Below are positions 19,790 to 30,601 of a DNA stretch of 64,000 nucleotides, one piece after another (within the stretch, counting starts at the first letter, position 1; each line of letters opens with the position of its first letter). The notes under the pieces are model-generated. The model had not been told where the DNA came from. It did no database searches and worked only from the letters and a program-made list of their open reading frames with translations. The position numbers were made by a program, and so were the translations under genes. Source of the stretch: Pectobacterium aroidearum (lineage in GTDB: Bacteria > Pseudomonadota > Gammaproteobacteria > Enterobacterales > Enterobacteriaceae). The stretch spans positions 2,232,001 to 2,296,000 of the forward strand of contig NZ_CP166097.1 of the NCBI RefSeq assembly GCF_041228105.1. Direction: 5' to 3'.

Positions 19790-19827
19790 GTCATTTAAAG
19801 AAACGATTCTGACGCGAAGCGGGATCG

Positions 19828-20421
19828 TTATTTCATATCCAGCATGTGCCCCATTTTGGCAGCTTTGGTTGCCAGATAGTTCTCATTCTTCGGGTTGCGT
19901 CCGACGATTAATGGCACGCGTTCGACGATATTGATCCCGGCTTCGTTGAGGATTTTCACTTTCTGCGGATTATTGGTCAGCAGGCGAACTTCATCAACAC
20001 CCAACAGTTTGAACATGTCGGCGCACAGCGTGAAATCACGCTCATCGGCGGCAAACCCAAGCTGATGATTGGCCTCTACCGTATCAGCGCCCAGATCCTG
20101 CAACGCATAGGCACGGATTTTATTCAGTAACCCGATATTTCGGCCTTCCTGGCGGTGGTATAACAGCACGCCGCGACCTTCTTCGGCGATATGGCCCAAT
20201 GCGGCCTCAAGCTGGAAACCACAGTCACAGCGCAGACTAAATAATGCATCCCCTGTCAGACATTCGGAATGCACACGGGCAAGTACGGGAACTGAACCGG
20301 AAATATCACCATAAACCAAAGCGAGGTGATCGTGACCTGTGGCGATCTCTTCGAAACCGACCATCAGGAAATCGCCCCACGGGGTGGGTAACTTGGCTTC
20401 CGCCACCCGTTTTAGTTGCAT
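19828..20421 (-). CDS. ribA: GTP cyclohydrolase II
   Basis: 197 residues. It opens GTP to start riboflavin synthesis. The zinc ligands Cys54, Cys65 and Cys67 (LRCDCGFQ) are present, and [21 protein letters not shown] contains the catalytic region. The start [16 protein letters not shown] equals that of E. coli RibA, with GAGG 5 bp before the ATG. It diverges from pgpB. Confidence 0.97.
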   Translation of the reverse strand: MQLKRVAEAKLPTPWGDFLMVGFEEIATGHDHLALVYGDISGSVPVLARVHSECLTGDALFSLRCDCGFQLEAALGHIAEEGRGVLLYHRQEGRNIGLLNKIRAYALQDLGADTVEANHQLGFAADERDFTLCADMFKLLGVDEVRLLTNNPQKVKILNEAGINIVERVPLIVGRNPKNENYLATKAAKMGHMLDMK

Positions 20422-20693
20422 ACTTTCCTCCAAAAATGCTGTATCCAAAAAGCTGTGTCCAAAAAAATGCTGAGACGAATCCTACTGCGACCCATCGCGC
20501 TTGACCAGCAAAAAAGCCTGTCTAAGAACATCACAAAAATTGAATTATAACGTGACCAGACTGCCATCTGGTTTCAGGTTCGTTGACAGAACTGAGCGCT
20601 ATTTTACGCCATACTGACAGTTCGTGTCGGATTTTCTGATAGAATTGTGAAAGTTTTGTTGCAAAGCATCATGCTGAATTATGGGAAGAAATT

Positions 20694-21470
20694 ATGTACG
20701 AAATTGCCAAGCGAACAACCATTGGTGCCGCACTATTACTGATTATGCCAATGATTATCTGGATGAGCGGTTGGCAGTGGCAACCGGAGTATAACGGGCT
20801 CTGGTTACGCGTACTCTTCTGGATTACAGAAACGGTGACGTCGCCGTGGGGCATTCTGACCAGCATTGTGCTGAGTCTCTGGTTTCTCTGGTGCCTGCGT
20901 TTTCGTCTGAAGCCAGCGCTCGGTCTGTTGGTCATCATGGCGATTACCGTACTGATTGGACAGGGTATCAAATCGGCGATTAAAGAATGGGTGCAGGAAT
21001 CTCGGCCCTATGTGGTCTGGCTGGAACAAAACCATCAGGTGGACGACAGCTATTTCTATTCACTCCCGCGTAAGGAACGTTCGGAACTGGTGAAAACGCA
21101 GTTGCAGGACCAAACGCAGATTCCACAATGGCTGCGCAACCATTGGCAGTTTGAAACTGGATTTGCTTTTCCCTCCGGGCACACCATGTTTGCCGCAACC
21201 TGGGCGCTGTTGGGCGTTGGGCTACTGTGGGCGCGCCGACATTATAAAACGGTGGTGATCCTGATGCTCTGGGCCAACGGGGTCATGGGGAGTCGCCTGG
21301 TGCTCGGCATGCATTGGCCGCAGGATTTGGTGGTGGCGACGTTAATTAGCTGGCTGCTGGTGGTGGTAGCTAGTTGGCTGGCACAGCGCTGGTGCGGGCC
21401 ACTCTCGCTCCAGTATGAAGAAATCAAAGAACAGGCGGAGGAGGATGCCGCCGACAATAAATCCTCATAG
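20694..21470 (+). CDS. pgpB: Phosphatidylglycerophosphatase B
   Basis: 258-residue inner-membrane PAP2 phosphatase with about six membrane helices. It dephosphorylates phosphatidylglycerophosphate and undecaprenyl pyrophosphate on the periplasmic side. All three acid-phosphatase motifs are present: Lys97 and Arg104-Pro105, PSGH at 160-163, and Ser200-Arg201 with His207 and Asp211. The neighbour ribA is as in E. coli; on the other side, lapA has been displaced ten kilobases by the apiose cluster. Confidence 0.95.
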   Translation: MYEIAKRTTIGAALLLIMPMIIWMSGWQWQPEYNGLWLRVLFWITETVTSPWGILTSIVLSLWFLWCLRFRLKPALGLLVIMAITVLIGQGIKSAIKEWVQESRPYVVWLEQNHQVDDSYFYSLPRKERSELVKTQLQDQTQIPQWLRNHWQFETGFAFPSGHTMFAATWALLGVGLLWARRHYKTVVILMLWANGVMGSRLVLGMHWPQDLVVATLISWLLVVVASWLAQRWCGPLSLQYEEIKEQAEEDAADNKSS

Positions 21471-21534
21471 CACTCGAATTATCGTTCCTGTAGTCAGTCG
21501 TACCCCATAGATAATCCCCTGTAGCGCGTATCCT

Positions 21535-21562
21535 GCGGATGGCATCAGTCATCCGCTTTTTT
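21535..21562 (+). terminator. Intrinsic terminator after pgpB
   Basis: A 7-bp stem GCGGATG/CATCCGC with an 8-base loop is followed by six T residues. Confidence 0.85.
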
Positions 21563-21613
21563 CTCTCCTGTTTCTTCTCCGTTTTCACCATTATCGCCTC
21601 GCACAAAATGTAA

Positions 21614-22675
<1,062 letters not shown>

Positions 22676-22684
22676 TTAAGGCGA

Positions 22685-22702
22685 CAGGAGCGTCAGCTCC
22701 TG
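22685..22702 (+). terminator. Intra-operon stem-loop after the binding-protein gene
   Basis: A perfect 7-bp stem CAGGAGC/GCTCCTG with a GTCA loop lies between the binding-protein gene and the next gene, without a T-run. Such hairpins commonly stabilise the upstream message so that binding protein exceeds membrane components. Confidence 0.55.
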
Positions 22703-22719
22703 CTGATAAAGGAGTCGTT

Positions 22720-23352
22720 ATGCTGTTCGATGAACGATACCGTGCCTGCTGGGTTGGGATCGGTGCCTTGCTGCTGTCGGCCTGTACGGTGGTCGATCTG
22801 GATGAAAACGGTAAACCGATCATTCCGGTCGATCCAGCCTCCACACCGGGCTATAGCACCATGACGCCAGAGAATATTGCGACGGCGCTGTGGCAGCCAA
22901 CGTTGCTCCCAGCTGCGCAGCAGCAGGCGTTGTCCTGGGATGAAGTGAAGCAAGCGCAGGCGGCACTGGAGGATTCAGCGCGTAAAGCCGTCTATGCACG
23001 GCTTCATGGCACGGTCCGCGGGATTGATCGGGAAAGTCGCGAAGGGAAATTGATGCTTGATGTGCAAGGTGACGCTGTCACGCTTCAACTTGGGCCGATC
23101 GTCAAAGGTAATGCCATTCGTGATGCGGCTGGGTTTATCCGCTTTGAGGATTTCAAAAATCAGGTGCAGTTCGCCCAACTGGCGCGTGCGCTGAATAACA
23201 AAGCGATCTCGTCGTTGCCGGCGCTGGAGGCAGGCGTGCAGGGTAAACCTGTCAATGTTCTGGCTGCACTGGTGATAACGAAACAGAGCATCAGCGATGC
23301 GGTACCGATGACGTTAAACCTGACCGAAACGAGCGGTGGAGGAGCGCAATAA
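22720..23352 (+). CDS. DUF2291 family lipoprotein in sugar ABC operon
   Basis: 210-residue protein with an N-terminal hydrophobic segment and lipobox LLLSAC (Cys22). It is followed by a compact domain containing GTVRGIDRESREGKLMLDVQ. DUF2291 proteins occur almost only within ribose-type ABC operons, but their role is not established; a periplasmic accessory or maturation role is plausible. AAAGGAG precedes the ATG. The gene ends TAATG, overlapping the ATPase start by one base. Confidence 0.82.
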   Translation: MLFDERYRACWVGIGALLLSACTVVDLDENGKPIIPVDPASTPGYSTMTPENIATALWQPTLLPAAQQQALSWDEVKQAQAALEDSARKAVYARLHGTVRGIDRESREGKLMLDVQGDAVTLQLGPIVKGNAIRDAAGFIRFEDFKNQVQFAQLARALNNKAISSLPALEAGVQGKPVNVLAALVITKQSISDAVPMTLNLTETSGGGAQ

Positions 23353-24905
23353 TGGAAAAACCAGACGCTTCTCTGCAATCAAACGCGGTGAGCCGCCCCG
23401 AAATAGTGATGGCGACCCGTGGCATTACCATGCTGTTTCCCGGCACCAAAGCGCTGGATAACGTCGACTACAACGTGTATCGCGGCAAGGTCAACGTGAT
23501 TATTGGTGAAAACGGGGCGGGTAAATCGACGTTGATGAAGATTCTGGCCGGCGTGCAGCAGCCGACATCCGGGCAAATTCTGTTGAATGGCGAAGCGGTA
23601 CGCATCGCGGATACGCGTGATGCGGCGGCAAAAGGTATCGGCATGGTGCATCAGGAACTTAACCTGTCCGAGAACCTGAGCGTGGCGGAGAACATCTTTC
23701 TGGGACGGGAGTTGCAAAAGGGCGTTGCACCTATTGATTATCAGGAGCAGGAGCGGATTGCGGCGGAGCTGATGGCGCGTCTCGATCAGGCTATTTCACC
23801 GCGCACCGAAGTCGCCAGCCTGAAAGTCGGCCAGCAGCAGTTGGTGGAAATCGCCAAGGCGCTGGCGGATCAAGCCGACATTCTGATTCTGGACGAACCT
23901 ACCTCCGCGCTGAGCAAAACGGAGGTCGAGATTCTGTTTCGCGTGATCCGCGAACTGACTCGTCAGAATGTTTCCATTATCTACATTTCACACCGACTGG
24001 AAGAGTTGATGGCGATTGGTGACTACATCACCATCCTGCGCGACGGGTGTTTTCAGGCGGAGGCGGCCGTCAGCGACATCGACGTGCCGTGGATCGTGCG
24101 GGAAATGCTCGGCGGTGACCCTGTCACCAGTTTTTTGCACCCAGGCAGAACGTTTGGTGCGCCCGTGCTGGAAGCGGAGCACCTTACCTGCCTCAATGAT
24201 GCCGGGCATCAGGTGGTCAATGATGTCTCGCTGATGGTGCGTGAAGGGGAAATTGTCGGCATTTACGGACTGATGGGGGCGGGACGCACCGAACTGTTCG
24301 AGTGTCTGCTGGGTATTCAGAATGACTATCTGGGCAGGATTTATCTCGATAGCAAACCGGTTAATTCACGGCTTTCTACCGCGCAGCGCATTCGTATGGG
24401 CATGAGTCTGGTGCCGGAAGATCGTAAAAAAACCGGCATCTTTCCGCTGTCATCGGTGGCCTCCAATCTCACTATCGCCAGCCTGTGGCGACGGCTGAAA
24501 TACGGTATGGCGATCTTCCAGAGGCAGGAACAGGAGGTGGTTGCCAGTACGATTGGGCAACTGGCGATCAAAGTCTCTTCGCCCGAGGTCGAAATTCAGG
24601 CGCTCAGCGGCGGCAATCAGCAAAAAGTGGTGATTGGTCGTTCGTTGCTCACCAGCCCCAAGGTGTTGCTGCTGGACGAGCCGACGCGGGGCATCGATGT
24701 CGGAGCCAAAGCCGACGTATTTGAAATGATGGTCGGGCTGTCCGAACAGGGCATCGGCGTGCTGTTTTCCACCTCGGATCTGAAAGAGATTATGGCAGTA
24801 TCGGACCGTATTTTGGTGATGTCGAATGGCAAGCTGACGGCGAATATCGTACGTCAGTCTGCCAGCGAGTCGGCATTGGTTTCGGCAAGTGCACAAGGGT
24901 TCTGA
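23352..24905 (+). CDS. Sugar ABC transporter ATP-binding protein (RbsA-type, two ABC domains)
   Basis: 517-residue tandem ATPase. Domain 1 (about 20-260) has Walker A GENGAGKST, the degenerate signature LKVGQQQL and Walker B ILILDEPTSAL. Domain 2 (about 275-510) has the atypical Walker A GLMGAGRTEL, signature LSGGNQQK and Walker B VLLLDEPTRGID. This arrangement is standard for carbohydrate-uptake transporters of the RbsA/XylG class. It is translationally coupled to its neighbours. Confidence 0.93.
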   Translation: MEKPDASLQSNAVSRPEIVMATRGITMLFPGTKALDNVDYNVYRGKVNVIIGENGAGKSTLMKILAGVQQPTSGQILLNGEAVRIADTRDAAAKGIGMVHQELNLSENLSVAENIFLGRELQKGVAPIDYQEQERIAAELMARLDQAISPRTEVASLKVGQQQLVEIAKALADQADILILDEPTSALSKTEVEILFRVIRELTRQNVSIIYISHRLEELMAIGDYITILRDGCFQAEAAVSDIDVPWIVREMLGGDPVTSFLHPGRTFGAPVLEAEHLTCLNDAGHQVVNDVSLMVREGEIVGIYGLMGAGRTELFECLLGIQNDYLGRIYLDSKPVNSRLSTAQRIRMGMSLVPEDRKKTGIFPLSSVASNLTIASLWRRLKYGMAIFQRQEQEVVASTIGQLAIKVSSPEVEIQALSGGNQQKVVIGRSLLTSPKVLLLDEPTRGIDVGAKADVFEMMVGLSEQGIGVLFSTSDLKEIMAVSDRILVMSNGKLTANIVRQSASESALVSASAQGF

Positions 24906-24906
24906 C

Positions 24907-26004
24907 ATGAAAACGACTCACCTTACGGCGGCGTCAGGCGCGCTATCGCCGGGTAAGTTTGTACGCTCACGGGAGAGCATCCTGCTATTGATTCTCAGGC
25001 TGCGCACGTTCATCGCGCTATTCCTGATTCTGGGGTTCTTTTCCTTCACGGTGCCAGGGTTTTTAGCCACAGGCAGCCTGATCATCATGGTGAAGCACAT
25101 TGCCATCAATGCGTTTCTGGCGTTGGGGATTACGTTTGTCATCATTACCGCCGGAATTGATCTGTCAATCGGCGCCACGCTGGGGCTGTGCGGCATGGTG
25201 GCGGGTTACATGATTACCCAGGGAATTGTGCTGCCGATGTTCGGCGTCGCGATTTTCCCCAGCGTGTGGGTCATCGTACCCGTTGTGTTGCTGATCGGTG
25301 CGCTCATCGGTGCCATCAACGGCTGGATCATCACGCGGTATAACGTTGCGCCCTTTATCTGCACGCTTGGGACGATGTACATCGTGCGTGGGGCATCGAT
25401 GCTGATTTCCGGTGGGGAAACGTTTCCCGGCTTAGGTGGTAACCCGCAGTTGGGCAATACCGGTTTTGAGCTGATTGGCTCTGGCACGATTCTGGGATTA
25501 CCGTTGGCGATCTGGTTGATGCTGGTGCTGGCCGTGGTGATTGCCTATGTAGCGCGCTGTCTGCCGTTCGGCCGGCATGTCTATGCGATTGGCGACAACG
25601 AACGTGCCGCTGAGCTCTCCGGCGTTAAAGTGCGTCAGGTCAAAGTCTGGGTCTACACCATTTCCGGTTTCTGCGCGGCTATTGCGGGTATCGTGGTGTC
25701 GTCTCAACTGGTCGCCAGCCACCCGGCAACGGGCACGGCCTTTGAAATGAACGCGATCGCTGCTGTGGTGCTTGGCGGAACGTCGCTGGCAGGCGGACGT
25801 GGCACGATTCTGGGCACGCTGATTGGCGCGTTTGTTATCGGGATTCTTGCCGACGGACTGGTGATGATGGGCGTGAGTGAATTCTGGCAGATGGTGATTA
25901 AAGGTATCGTTATTATCGTAGCGGTCATTATCGACCAGATGCAAAACCGTATGCAGCACAAGGCCGCCATTGTGTCACAGAAGGCCGCAGCGGAAGGGAC
26001 ATGA
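24907..26004 (+). CDS. Sugar ABC transporter permease (RbsC-type)
   Basis: 365-residue inner-membrane protein with about ten hydrophobic segments. It carries family blocks GIDLSIGATLGL (about 86-97), GTMYIVRGASMLISGG and the conserved NAIAAVVLGGTSLAGGRG loop that contacts the ATPase. The ATG lies 1 bp after the ATPase stop codon, with AAGGGT upstream. A 151-bp gap with a second operator follows. Confidence 0.93.
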   Translation: MKTTHLTAASGALSPGKFVRSRESILLLILRLRTFIALFLILGFFSFTVPGFLATGSLIIMVKHIAINAFLALGITFVIITAGIDLSIGATLGLCGMVAGYMITQGIVLPMFGVAIFPSVWVIVPVVLLIGALIGAINGWIITRYNVAPFICTLGTMYIVRGASMLISGGETFPGLGGNPQLGNTGFELIGSGTILGLPLAIWLMLVLAVVIAYVARCLPFGRHVYAIGDNERAAELSGVKVRQVKVWVYTISGFCAAIAGIVVSSQLVASHPATGTAFEMNAIAAVVLGGTSLAGGRGTILGTLIGAFVIGILADGLVMMGVSEFWQMVIKGIVIIVAVIIDQMQNRMQHKAAIVSQKAAAEGT

Positions 26005-26109
26005 AGAAACACCGTGAGGTGTAGGTAGCAAGGGGCGTTGAGTCGCGGTGGGAATGATATCGGTAGGTATATCGAGGCCCGATTTGAACGCAATTTTTTT
26101 TGATTTGTT

Positions 26110-26143
26110 ATGAATAAATATTCGTTTTTGAGTAAAAATTCAA
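26110..26143. promoter_or_regulatory. Second double-palindrome operator, upstream of aptA
   Basis: Half-sites ATGAAT, ATTCGT, TTGAGT and ATTCAA occur with N4, N2 and N4 spacing. This is the same architecture as the operator at 21686-21719, with 20 of 24 half-site bases identical. It ends 12 bp before the aptA start codon. It implies a second controlled promoter for the enzyme genes. Confidence 0.65.
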
Positions 26144-26155
26144 GCGAGGTGAGGT

Positions 26156-26986
26156 ATGAATCCGTACTCCTTGTCGGTGGAGGCGCTGACGCAAAAAGCT
26201 CGCGCCATTCGTCGCCGCATTATTCATCTGAATGCCAATAGCCCGGCTGGCGGGCACACGGGGGCTGACCTGTCACAGGTTGAGATGCTGACGGCACTGT
26301 ATTTTCGCATTCTGAACTGTGCGCCGGATCGGCTACAGGATCCACTGCGAGATATCTACATCCAGTCAAAAGGTCATGCGGTCGGCGGCTATTACTGCTG
26401 TCTGGCCGAAGCGGGCTACTTCCCGGAATCGTGGCTGACCACCTACCAGCACCCTGATTCGCATTTGCCGGGGCATCCGGTCAAACACAAAACGCCGGGG
26501 ATTGAACTGAACACTGGTGCGTTGGGGCATGGGTTGCCGGTTGCCGTTGGTATCGCGCTGGCGGCGAAGCGCGATAACAGCCCGCGTCGGGTGTTTGTCT
26601 TGACGGGGGATGGTGAGCTGGCAGAAGGCAGCAACTGGGAAGCGGCACTGGCGGCGGCGCATTACCAACTGGATAACCTGGTCATCATCAACGACAAGAA
26701 CAAGCTACAGCTAGCGGGGCCGACGCGTTCCATCATGAACACCGATCCGCTGGCGGAGAAGTGGCAAGCCTTTGGCTTACAGGTCACGGAGTGTGCGGGT
26801 AATGACATGCGCTCGGTGGTGGAAACGCTGGAGAATCTGCCGCGTAACGGCAAGCCGAATGTGGTGATTGCAAATACGGAAAAAGGCGCTGGCGTATCGT
26901 TTATTCAAGGGCGGGCTGAGTGGCATCACCGCGTGCCGAAAGGCGAGGAAATTGCACTGGCGTTGGAGGAATTAAAAGATGAGTAA
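26156..26986 (+). CDS. aptA: Apulose-4-phosphate transketolase subunit A (N-terminal transketolase half)
   Basis: 276 residues, equal to the thiamine-diphosphate/Mg-binding half of transketolase. It has SKGHAVGGYY, LNTGALGHGLPVAVGIALA, and GDGELAEGSNWEAALAAA leading to NDKN. The partner half is encoded by the next gene, overlapping by 8 bp. Split transketolases occur in several pathways. With the isomerase and FGGY kinase downstream the set matches the described apiose pathway, in which AptAB converts apulose 4-phosphate plus glyceraldehyde 3-phosphate to dihydroxyacetone phosphate plus xylulose 5-phosphate. Confidence 0.85.
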   Translation: MNPYSLSVEALTQKARAIRRRIIHLNANSPAGGHTGADLSQVEMLTALYFRILNCAPDRLQDPLRDIYIQSKGHAVGGYYCCLAEAGYFPESWLTTYQHPDSHLPGHPVKHKTPGIELNTGALGHGLPVAVGIALAAKRDNSPRRVFVLTGDGELAEGSNWEAALAAAHYQLDNLVIINDKNKLQLAGPTRSIMNTDPLAEKWQAFGLQVTECAGNDMRSVVETLENLPRNGKPNVVIANTEKGAGVSFIQGRAEWHHRVPKGEEIALALEELKDE

Positions 26987-27923
26987 CGCAGAGCATTTGG
27001 CAACCGTCATGGTCGAGCAGTTCATCAAGGCCGTCGAACAGGGGATTGATGTCGTCCCGGTGTTGGCGGATTCAAGCTCAACGGCGAAGATTTCGCCTTT
27101 CATACAGCGTTTCCCTGACCGCATCGTCAACGTGGGCATTGCCGAACAAACGATGGTGGGCACGGCGGTGGGGTTGTCCATCGGCGGCAAGATTGCCGTG
27201 ACCTGTAACGCGGCGCCGTTTTTGATCTCCCGTGCGAATGAGCAGCTCAAAGTTGACGTCTGTTACAACAACAGCAATGTCAAGCTATTCGGGTTGAATG
27301 CTGGCTGTAGTTACGGCCCGCTCGCCAGCACGCACCACAGTATTGATGACATCGCGGTGCTGAGAGGGTTTGGCAATATTGAGATCTACGCGCCGTCCAG
27401 CCCGGAAGAGTGCCGCCAGATTATCGATTATGCGTTTGAACATCAGGGGCCTGTCTACATCCGTCTTGATGGTAAACCGCTGCCTGCCTTGCATGATGAT
27501 CAATATCGTTTTGTTCCAGGGCAGATCGATGTGCTGCGCAAAGGCCACGATATCGCACTGGTTGGGCTAGGGTCGACCGTGCATGAAATTGTGACGGCAG
27601 CTGAATTATTAGCAGAAAAAGGACTTGCCGCTACGGTGGTCAATCTTTCCTCTATCCGCCCGTGCAATACTCAGCAATTGCTTGAAATTCTGAGTGAAAC
27701 ACCTCGAATCATCACAGTAGAAGAACACAACGTCAACGGCGGTGCAGGCAGCCTGGTAGCGGAAGTGCTGGCGGAAGCGGGCAGCGGAATTCCTCTTGTG
27801 CGGTTGGGGATTCCCGATGGTCAATACGCGATTGCCGCCGATCGGAGCGCGATGCGGGCGCATCACGGTCTGGACGCGACGGGCATTGTCAACGCAGCAC
27901 TGCGTCTTTGTCCGGGAGGCTGA
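26979..27923 (+). CDS. aptB: Apulose-4-phosphate transketolase subunit B (C-terminal transketolase half)
   Basis: 314 residues with the pyrimidine-binding domain (RIVNVGIAEQTMVGTAVGL, containing the catalytic Glu; then GPLASTHHSIDDIAVLRG) and the C-terminal transketolase domain (ITVEEHNVNGGAGSLVAEVL). The start lies inside the aptA stop region (ATGAGTAA), so the subunits are translationally coupled. The TGA stop in turn overlaps the first possible ATG of the kinase gene. Confidence 0.85.
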   Translation: MSNAEHLATVMVEQFIKAVEQGIDVVPVLADSSSTAKISPFIQRFPDRIVNVGIAEQTMVGTAVGLSIGGKIAVTCNAAPFLISRANEQLKVDVCYNNSNVKLFGLNAGCSYGPLASTHHSIDDIAVLRGFGNIEIYAPSSPEECRQIIDYAFEHQGPVYIRLDGKPLPALHDDQYRFVPGQIDVLRKGHDIALVGLGSTVHEIVTAAELLAEKGLAATVVNLSSIRPCNTQQLLEILSETPRIITVEEHNVNGGAGSLVAEVLAEAGSGIPLVRLGIPDGQYAIAADRSAMRAHHGLDATGIVNAALRLCPGG

Positions 27924-27925
27924 TG

Positions 27926-29416
27926 ATGTTTACGCCGGTTATTTTGGCAATCGATGAAGGGACGACCAACGCCAAGGCGATTGCCGTCGATGAGCAGGGA
28001 CGTATTCTGGCTAAAGCGGCAGTCGCTTTGCAGGTGACGCATCCGCAACCGGGCAGAGCCGAGCAGGACGCGATGGCGATCTGGCGTGCGGTTTGTCAGG
28101 CGGCAGAAGCCTGTCTGTCGTCACTACACCGGGTTCAGGTGGTGGGCGTGGCGATCAGTAACCAGCGTGAGTCGGTGCTGATTTGGGAGCGGCGCACCGG
28201 AAGGCTGCTGACGCCGCTGGTCAGTTGGCAAGATCGTCGTGCCGAGAAATTTTGTCAGGCATTGCAGGGCAGTGCGGAAGCGCGCCTCATCGAATCCCGA
28301 ACCGGGCTACAAGTCGATCCGCTTTTTCCCGCCGCCAAGCTGCATGCCATGCTGGCAGAACTGCCGGATGGCGTCGCCCGCGCGATGCAAGGGGAATTGT
28401 GCATCGGAACAGTGGATTGCTGGCTTAACTGGCAGTTTAGCGGTGGACGAGCGTATTCCACCGACTACTCCAACGCGGCGAGAACCCAACTGTTCAATAT
28501 TCACCGCGGCTGCTGGGATGAAGATTTGCTGGCACTGTTCGGTATTCCCAGCGTGTGCTTACCTGCCGTCACGCCGTCCTCGGCGCTGCATGGTCACACG
28601 GGCGTGACGGGCATCAGCGGGCTTGCTGCTGGCGTGCCAATTGTGGCGCTGATTGGCGATTCTCATGCAGCGCTGTACGGGCAGGGCATCACCCAAAGCG
28701 GTGAAATCAAGGCGACATACGGCACGGGTTCGTCGTTGATGACCACCATCAATACGCCGCATCAGCATGCTGCGGGGCTTAGTACCACGATTGCCTGGCA
28801 CGATGGCGAATTACGCTACGCGCTGGAAGGCAACATTACCCACACCGGTTCGGGATTTGCCTGGATTGGTCAGATGCTGGGCATTCCTTCTGTTACGCAA
28901 CTTACTGAGCTGGCGCTTAGCGTCGAGTCTACTCAGGGCGTCTTTTTTGTTCCGGCCTTATCCGGGCTGGGCGCGCCCTATTGGGATGTGCAAGCACGCG
29001 GCCTGCTGTGTGGTTTATGCGATGCCACCACGCCTGCCATCATCGCTCGTGCGGGGTTGGAATCCATCGCATATCAGATTGCCGATGTCTTTTTCGCTAT
29101 GGAACAGGCGTCGCAGGCCGCATTACCCGCGCTGCGCGTGGACGGCGGCGCGACGCAAAACCGCTGGCTGATGCAGTTTCAGGCTGACCTCTTGCAGCGC
29201 CCGTTGATTCGCAACCATAACGCGGAAGTGTCTGCGCTGGGCGCGGCGTATCTGGGCGGAAAGATACTGGGATGGTGGGAACACAACGAACAGATTGCCG
29301 CTTTGCCCAGAGAAGTGGAGGTCATCGAGCCCTCGGCGGCCAGCCACGCCATTCTGGAGGGGTATCAACAGTGGCGCACGGCAGTGGCGCGTGCGCGTCT
29401 ACGGCCTCAATCATGA
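27926..29416 (+). CDS. aplK: FGGY-family kinase, probable apulose kinase
   Basis: About 496 residues. FGGY carbohydrate kinases have two actin-like ATPase domains. Seen here are the N-terminal VILAIDEGTTNAKAIAVDE, QGRILAK, the domain-linking block FVPALSGLGAPYWDVQARG, and LRVDGGATQNRWLMQFQADLL. Two adjacent ATGs could serve: the first overlaps the aptB stop, while the second has GGAGG at the better 6-bp spacing and is used here. Context with aptAB and the isomerase indicates phosphorylation of apulose at O-4; related kinases act on glycerol or xylulose. Confidence 0.82.
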   Translation: MFTPVILAIDEGTTNAKAIAVDEQGRILAKAAVALQVTHPQPGRAEQDAMAIWRAVCQAAEACLSSLHRVQVVGVAISNQRESVLIWERRTGRLLTPLVSWQDRRAEKFCQALQGSAEARLIESRTGLQVDPLFPAAKLHAMLAELPDGVARAMQGELCIGTVDCWLNWQFSGGRAYSTDYSNAARTQLFNIHRGCWDEDLLALFGIPSVCLPAVTPSSALHGHTGVTGISGLAAGVPIVALIGDSHAALYGQGITQSGEIKATYGTGSSLMTTINTPHQHAAGLSTTIAWHDGELRYALEGNITHTGSGFAWIGQMLGIPSVTQLTELALSVESTQGVFFVPALSGLGAPYWDVQARGLLCGLCDATTPAIIARAGLESIAYQIADVFFAMEQASQAALPALRVDGGATQNRWLMQFQADLLQRPLIRNHNAEVSALGAAYLGGKILGWWEHNEQIAALPREVEVIEPSAASHAILEGYQQWRTAVARARLRPQS

Positions 29417-29514
29417 TTATTTTTAACAGTAAGCATTTTTAGTAGTAAGAACCTATCCGATACGCAAGAAAAATAAGCAGCTCAATATCTTTACAAATCA
29501 ATGAGGTGACTTTT

Positions 29515-30513
29515 ATGGCAACGTATACCTACCCTGAATTTGGTGCCGGTTTGTGGCATTTTGCGAATTATATCGACCGCTACGCGGTGGACGGCTACGG
29601 GCCAGCACTGAGTACGATCGATCAGATCAAAGCGGCCAAAGAGGTCGGCGAGCTTTCCTACGTCGATTTGCCTTATCCCTTCACGCCGGGCGTAACGCTC
29701 AGCGAAGTGAAGGATGCGCTGAAGGAGGCAGGGTTGAAGGCGATTGGCATCACGCCGGAAATTTATCTGCAAAAGTGGTCGCGCGGTGCCTTTACCAACC
29801 CCGATCCGGCTGCGCGAGCGGCAGCATTTGAATTAATGCATGAATCTGCTGGCATTGTGCGTGAATTGGGTGCGAATTACGTTAAAGTCTGGCCAGGTCA
29901 GGATGGCTGGGATTATCCATTCCAGGTCAGCCATAAAAATTTGTGGAAGCTGGCGGTTGACGGAATGCGCGATCTGGCAGGGGCGAACCCGGATGTAAAA
30001 TTCGCTATCGAGTACAAGCCACGTGAACCGCGTGTGAAAATGACCTGGGATTCTGCTGCAAGGACGCTGCTGGGGATTGAAGACATTGGACTGGATAACG
30101 TCGGCGTGCTGCTGGACTTTGGGCATGCGCTGTATGGCGGCGAATCGCCAGCTGACTCGGCCCAGTTGATTATCGATCGTGGTCGGCTGTTCGGCATGGA
30201 TGTGAATGACAACCTGCGCGGCTGGGATGACGATCTGGTGGTCGGCACCGTGCATATGACCGAGATCTTCGAGTTTTTCTACGTGCTGAAAATCAATAAC
30301 TGGCAGGGCGTCTGGCAGCTCGATCAATTCCCGTTCCGTGAGAACCACGTTGAGGCGGCGAAGCTGTCCATTCGTTTCCTGAAGCACATTTATCGCGCGC
30401 TAGACAAGCTGGATATCCCGGCGCTTCAGGCGGCGCAGGAAGCGCAAAATCCGTTACTGGCGCAACGAATTGTGCAGGATGCGTTGCTGTCATCCATTAA
30501 CGTTAACGAGTAA
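29515..30513 (+). CDS. apsI: Sugar isomerase, TIM-barrel family, probable D-apiose isomerase
   Basis: 332-residue xylose-isomerase-like TIM barrel (AP endonuclease family 2). Probable metal ligands lie in [11 protein letters not shown] (Glu), [14 protein letters not shown] (Asp/His), [18 protein letters not shown] and the later [17 protein letters not shown] 29515 follows GAGGTGA at 6 bp. A 98-bp gap separates it from aplK but I see no operator there. The inferred reaction is D-apiose to apulose. A hairpin follows before the convergent regulator. Confidence 0.8.
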   Translation: MATYTYPEFGAGLWHFANYIDRYAVDGYGPALSTIDQIKAAKEVGELSYVDLPYPFTPGVTLSEVKDALKEAGLKAIGITPEIYLQKWSRGAFTNPDPAARAAAFELMHESAGIVRELGANYVKVWPGQDGWDYPFQVSHKNLWKLAVDGMRDLAGANPDVKFAIEYKPREPRVKMTWDSAARTLLGIEDIGLDNVGVLLDFGHALYGGESPADSAQLIIDRGRLFGMDVNDNLRGWDDDLVVGTVHMTEIFEFFYVLKINNWQGVWQLDQFPFRENHVEAAKLSIRFLKHIYRALDKLDIPALQAAQEAQNPLLAQRIVQDALLSSINVNE

Positions 30514-30526
30514 TTTCGTCACGTTT

Positions 30527-30567
30527 CGTCAGGCGCGGAGCAGGGGGAAATCATCCTGCGCCTGACG
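30527..30567. terminator. Stem-loop at the end of the apiose operon
   Basis: A perfect 10-bp stem CGTCAGGCGC/GCGCCTGACG is followed on the plus strand by a T-rich tail (TTACCGTTTT). It separates apsI from the convergent regulator gene. Confidence 0.65.
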
Positions 30568-30601
30568 TTACCGTTTTACTCACCATAAGGTGATTAGCGT
30601 G

